From contig DSCZ01000511.1 of assembly GCA_011048855.1 (NCBI GenBank), positions 1 to 9,685 on the forward strand: a stretch of DNA of 9,685 nt. The letters are read 5' to 3'. The DNA comes from Desulfobacteraceae bacterium. Lineage in GTDB: Bacteria; Desulfobacterota; DSM-4660; Desulfatiglandales; Desulfatiglandaceae. Below the pieces are notes generated by a model, which saw only the letters and a list, made by a program, of their open reading frames with translations, was not told where the DNA came from and made no database searches. How positions within the stretch are numbered: the stretch's first letter is position 1; each line of letters opens with the position of its first letter. Position numbers and translations under genes: made by a program. Shown here one piece after another: positions 7,009 through 9,685 of this stretch.

Positions 7009-7656
7009 TTATTGCCCGACCGTCGTCAAGAATGAGTTTATATTCTCCTTTTCAGCCAGGGAACGTCTGGCTGCTTCCGCATCGGCCCTGGCTTCAAAGG
7101 GGCCGCACCGAACTCGGTGAAACGCGGAGCCTTTAACAAACGTTTTGTAAGTATAGGCTGGATACCCCATGGTTTTCAATTTTTTCGTCAATTCAGCAGC
7201 TTTTGTTGCGTTGCCAAGGCTGGCCACCTGTACGACCCAACCGGTCGTTTCCGCTTCTGGAACTCCGGCAGCCTCGCTGTCTCGTGATTCGGCAGGCTGT
7301 GGGACCGCGGCAGCCCGCGGGATTTTGCCCCCTGCAGCCCCTTTTTCCGGGCCGGGGGTCGATTGGGGAAGATGATCATAAAATTCCAGCTTCGTTTGAT
7401 GATTCATCGCAGCGGTCCGATCGGCACCGCGGTCCCTGTCACTTCCCAGGATTGCGACCAGTCGGCTCAATTGATCGGTCATCTGTCCGAGAGATCTCAC
7501 TCCTTCGGGGACGAACCCCCGTCCGACCATCACACCCAGCACGAAAATCCATCCCAGGATGAAAACCAGGCCCAGGGATGCGAAAAAAAGACTTGCCGGG
7601 GAAAACTCCATCCGCAGTTTCTTCTTTTTACCGGTGGGGGAAGGTTGTTCATTCAT
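7009..7656 (-). CDS. Membrane-anchored SPOR-domain protein
   Basis: The 215-residue product has a short basic cytoplasmic start (GKKKKLR, 9-15), one membrane helix (about 21-45, ending VMVGRG), a periplasmic linker rich in Pro, Ala and Glu (about 50-138), and a C-terminal SPOR domain (139-215) starting GWVVQVASLGN and containing FHRVRCGPFEARADAEAARRS. SPOR domains bind peptidoglycan stripped of stem peptides and gather at division sites, so a cell-wall or division role is likely. It is FtsN-like in layout but not a confident FtsN. The ATG at 7656 is preceded by AAAGG 8 bases upstream; the longer open frame up to 7791 overlaps argS out of frame and is rejected. It follows argS by 11 bases, implying co-transcription. 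A 64-base gap with a small 5-bp hairpin (6994-7008) separates it from the acetyltransferase gene. Confidence 0.92.
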   Translation of the reverse strand: MNEQPSPTGKKKKLRMEFSPASLFFASLGLVFILGWIFVLGVMVGRGFVPEGVRSLGQMTDQLSRLVAILGSDRDRGADRTAAMNHQTKLEFYDHLPQSTPGPEKGAAGGKIPRAAAVPQPAESRDSEAAGVPEAETTGWVVQVASLGNATKAAELTKKLKTMGYPAYTYKTFVKGSAFHRVRCGPFEARADAEAARRSLAEKENINSFLTTVGQ

Positions 7657-7667
7657 TGGTCGAACCT

Positions 7668-9347
7668 TTACATTCTCTCCGGAGCCTTGACGCCCAGCAA
7701 TGAAAGACCATTGGCAATCACCGCTCTTATCGCCTGGACGAGAAGCAGTCTGGCTCCGCTGACAGCCGGATCGGCCGTGACGATCCGGCATTCGGGATGT
7801 TTATTTCCCATATTGAAATACCGGTGAAAAGCGCCGGCCAGATCCCCGAGATAATAGGTGAGACGATGAGCCTCAAAATTTGCCGCTATATCTTCAAGCA
7901 GCGCCGGAAACTCCGCCATCTTTCGTATCAGCGCTAATTCCTCCTCCAGATGCAGGTTTTCGACCGGGGCCTCCTCTGGGTGAAGCAACGGGATCCCCTC
8001 CTCCTCCGCCTTGCGAAAAATGCTGCATGCCCTTGCGTGGGCGTATTGCACGTAGTAAACAGGATTTTCGCTGTCTTTTTTTGTCACCAGGTCTGCGTCA
8101 AAGTCAAGAGGCGAATCATGGCTTTTCGTTAAAAATACGAAGCGGACCGCATCCACACCAACTTCGTCGCATAATTCCCTCAATGTCACAAATTGTCCTG
8201 CTCGTTTGGACATTTTGACTTCCCGGCCGCCTTTCCAGAGCTTTACAAGCTGGATGAGAATCACCGAAAGCCATTCGGGGGCTACGCCGCACGCGCTCAG
8301 CGCTGCTTTCATCCTGGGGACATAACCGTGATGGTCGGCTCCCCAGATGTTGACGGCGGTTGTATAGCCTCTGGCATGTTTATCCAGGTGATAGGCGATG
8401 TCGGATGCGAAATATGTATGATACCCGTCCTGTTTAATAAGTACACGGTTTTTGTCGTCTCCAAAAGTCGATGTTCGCAGCCATACAGCACCGCCTTCTT
8501 CGTAAACCTGTCCCTTGTTCCGGGCGCGTGCCACGGTTTCTTCCACCAGGCCGGAGGAGAAAAGTTCGCTTTCGCTGTACCAGCGATCAAATGTTACCCG
8601 GAACATCGACAGGTCGTCGGCTATCTGTTTGAGCATCAGCTCTTTACCGCGGGCAGTGCAGTGATTAACAGCTTCCTGCTCATCCAGCGCTGCCAGGTCT
8701 ATCTCGTTCGATATTGTCCCTGCCAGCTCGGATATATATTCACCCTGATAACCGTTTTCGGGAGGAAGGTGGTCGGGGTCCCGGAAGTTCCGCCACCGGG
8801 CGTATATCGATTCCCCGAGAAGCCTCATTTGCAGACCTGCATCGTTGACATAAAATTCCCGGCTCACCTTGCAACCGCAGAAGTCCAGTATCCGGGCCAG
8901 AGTGTCCCCTATCGCCGCCCCTCTGCCGTGACCTAGATGAAGAGGTCCGGTGGGATTTGCGCTCACAAATTCGAGTAGAATTTTTTTATTCCGGGCGGAA
9001 TCGTTACGGCCGTAGTCGATTCCCTCCCTGGCTATTTCTACGGCAAGCCTTTTCCATCTAGCGGTGGATATTGTGAAATTTATAAAGCCGGGGTGCGCGA
9101 CTTCCACCCGTTCCAGCAGATGGTCGGGGTCCTGCAGGTTTTGGACTATCACCGGGGCGATCTGGGCGGGGGGGCGTTTATGAATAGATGCCAGCATCAT
9201 CGCGACGTTCGTAGCGAAATGTCCATGGGACGGATTATTTGGAATCTCGATAACATAAGGAGGAATTGCTGCGGCTGGGAGCAGGCCCGATTCGAAACAT
9301 CGGTAAAGGGTCGCCGATAAAATCTTTGCCAGTTCACGTTTTATCAT
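7668..9347 (-). CDS. argS: Arginyl-tRNA synthetase
   Basis: This class I synthetase charges tRNA-Arg with arginine in the cytoplasm. The 559-residue product shows an N-terminal domain with EIPNNPSHGHFATNVAMMLA (34-53). The catalytic core has the HIGH-type motif in SANPTGPLHLGHGRG (129-143), EFYVNDAGLQM (164-174), and YASDIAYH-type segment TYFASDIAYHLDK (311-323) followed by WGADHHGYVPRM (335-346). The KMSKS-type loop is KMSKRAG (378-384). The DALR anticodon-binding domain follows and ends LGVKAPERM, a typical ArgRS ending. An intact KMSK lysine is notable because many ArgRS proteins lack it. Start ATG at 9347 has AAGGA 8 bases upstream. It appears to be the first gene of the minus-strand operon, with a promoter candidate about 55-80 bases upstream. 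No T-box or leader attenuator is visible. Identity is secure. Confidence 0.98.
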   Translation of the reverse strand: MIKRELAKILSATLYRCFESGLLPAAAIPPYVIEIPNNPSHGHFATNVAMMLASIHKRPPAQIAPVIVQNLQDPDHLLERVEVAHPGFINFTISTARWKRLAVEIAREGIDYGRNDSARNKKILLEFVSANPTGPLHLGHGRGAAIGDTLARILDFCGCKVSREFYVNDAGLQMRLLGESIYARWRNFRDPDHLPPENGYQGEYISELAGTISNEIDLAALDEQEAVNHCTARGKELMLKQIADDLSMFRVTFDRWYSESELFSSGLVEETVARARNKGQVYEEGGAVWLRTSTFGDDKNRVLIKQDGYHTYFASDIAYHLDKHARGYTTAVNIWGADHHGYVPRMKAALSACGVAPEWLSVILIQLVKLWKGGREVKMSKRAGQFVTLRELCDEVGVDAVRFVFLTKSHDSPLDFDADLVTKKDSENPVYYVQYAHARACSIFRKAEEEGIPLLHPEEAPVENLHLEEELALIRKMAEFPALLEDIAANFEAHRLTYYLGDLAGAFHRYFNMGNKHPECRIVTADPAVSGARLLLVQAIRAVIANGLSLLGVKAPERM

Positions 9348-9390
9348 TATACAGGTCCTTTTGTTTCTAAGGCCGATCGATCAATAGCGA

Positions 9391-9406
9391 CATAATTTAG
9401 ATTATG
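9391..9406. repeat. Inverted repeat overlapping the argS -10 box
   Basis: CATAAT-TTAG-ATTATG is a perfect 6-bp inverted repeat with a 4-base centre. One arm is the proposed argS -10 hexamer on the minus strand. It could be an operator, or simply a -10 on each strand. Confidence 0.55.
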
Positions 9407-9429
9407 GCCCGAAAACATAAATGTTCCAA
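9401..9429 (-). promoter_or_regulatory. Candidate sigma-70 promoter for the argS operon
   Basis: On the minus strand TTGGAA (9424-9429; 4/6 to TTGACA) is followed after exactly 17 bases by CATAAT (9401-9406; 5/6 to TATAAT). The predicted transcript would begin near 9394, giving a 5' leader of about 47 bases before the argS ATG. The region is A/T-rich compared with its surroundings. Confidence 0.55.
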
Positions 9430-9437
9430 AAAATAAA

Positions 9438-9452
9438 CAGCTAAAATAGCTG
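9438..9452. repeat. Inverted repeat upstream of the argS -35 box
   Basis: CAGCTA-AAA-TAGCTG is a perfect 6-bp inverted repeat with a 3-base centre, starting 9 bases upstream of the proposed -35 box. It has the size and position of a dimeric regulator site; no known consensus is recognised. Confidence 0.5.
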
Positions 9453-9685
9453 ATCATGGCTTTAATGGCAAGCACTATCCGATGGCAAAAAAGGGTGGAT
9501 GGCCGCGGGTTCAAGGGTGATGCAAGCAGCCGTGACGCCCCTATTGGAATGTAAGTGGATAGAAAATGTTTGACTTTCCATCGAATTCCGACTAGCTTGG
9601 CTCCGTTTATAACGCCTTTTTCCGCCTGCAGGCGGGTGCATTTATATTTGTGACGGTAAATGTTTGAGATTGAGAAGTATGATTA
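9453..9685. other. Gene-poor segment upstream of argS
   Basis: No convincing gene is seen. Two tiny frames, 9456-9554 (32 codons) and 9499-9573 (24 codons), lack ribosome binding sites. A 10-base direct repeat AAATGTTTGA occurs at 9564-9573 and 9658-9667, and a 14-base palindrome lies at 9622-9635. No tRNA cloverleaf could be drawn. It is probably intergenic DNA, possibly a dispersed repeat or decayed gene; an ATG at 9679 near the edge could begin a plus-strand gene beyond the window. Confidence 0.5.
9622..9635. repeat. Perfect 14-base GC-rich palindrome
   Basis: CCGCCTG-CAGGCGG is self-complementary and could form a hairpin or bind a dimeric protein. No T-run follows it on either strand, so it is not a standard intrinsic terminator. 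A palindromic dispersed repeat is possible. Confidence 0.6.

Noticed and set aside
6468..7136. Plus-strand open frame of 222 codons across the acetyltransferase and SPOR genes
   Set aside because: The minus-strand genes have clear GNAT and SPOR motifs; this frame shows no domain pattern and crosses a gene boundary.
7657..7791. Longer start for the SPOR protein
   Set aside because: The added part overlaps the argS C-terminal codons out of frame and has no signal or membrane logic; ATG 7656 has its own ribosome binding site.
8193..8936. Plus-strand open frame of 247 codons inside argS
   Set aside because: It is antisense to the catalytic core of ArgRS; length alone is explained by codon bias of the true gene on the other strand.
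9500..9540. Possible tRNA suggested by GGTTCAAGG resembling a T-loop
   Set aside because: No matching T-stem, acceptor stem or anticodon arm can be drawn around it.
9456..9573. Two tiny frames upstream of argS as possible small proteins
   Set aside because: Neither has a ribosome binding site, hydrophobic segment or recognisable motif; at 24-32 codons they are expected by chance.

Overview
This window looks like ordinary chromosomal DNA from a Gram-negative bacterium, most likely a deltaproteobacterium in the modern sense (Desulfobacterota). The evidence is the combination of an outer-membrane-type lipoprotein gene, a TatA/B-like subunit with a GPKKLP hinge, a short N-acetylglutamate-synthase-like acetyltransferase with a Cys-rich tail, and a SPOR-domain protein next to argS. 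The taxonomic call is an inference from protein style and gene order. Base composition looks balanced (about half G+C by eye, not computed), and no gene stands out as foreign. I see no transposase, CRISPR array, rRNA or tRNA.

Left half, plus strand. The window opens inside purC (purine synthesis), which ends in a clear hairpin terminator. A promoter-like region follows, then grpE and dnaK, the nucleotide-exchange factor and the Hsp70 chaperone. The grpE-dnaK gap is short but can fold into two hairpins, the second ending just before the dnaK ribosome binding site. The dnaK stop codon overlaps the start codon of a 649-residue lipoprotein (TAATG). This lipoprotein has a TPR-like N-terminal half and a type I periplasmic-binding fold resembling penicillin-binding-protein activators (LpoA type). 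The most striking local feature is a near-ideal intrinsic terminator lying entirely inside the signal-peptide codons of this lipoprotein gene, just downstream of dnaK.

Right half, minus strand. Reading leftward from about 9430, one probable operon runs argS (arginyl-tRNA synthetase), a membrane-anchored SPOR-domain protein, a GNAT acetyltransferase, tatA/B and tatC. Spacing is tight: the SPOR ribosome binding site overlaps the argS stop codon, and tatC overlaps tatA by 8 bases. tatC and the lipoprotein gene converge and overlap by 4 bases at their 3' ends. A sigma-70-like promoter and two perfect inverted repeats precede argS.

The last ~230 bases hold no convincing gene. They contain a 14-base GC-rich palindrome and may be intergenic or part of a dispersed repeat. 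Biologically the window combines housekeeping (purines, arginyl-tRNA) with protein quality control, Tat export and cell-envelope functions. I found no clearly new multi-gene system. The unusual points are regulatory: the embedded terminator and the structured grpE-dnaK junction.
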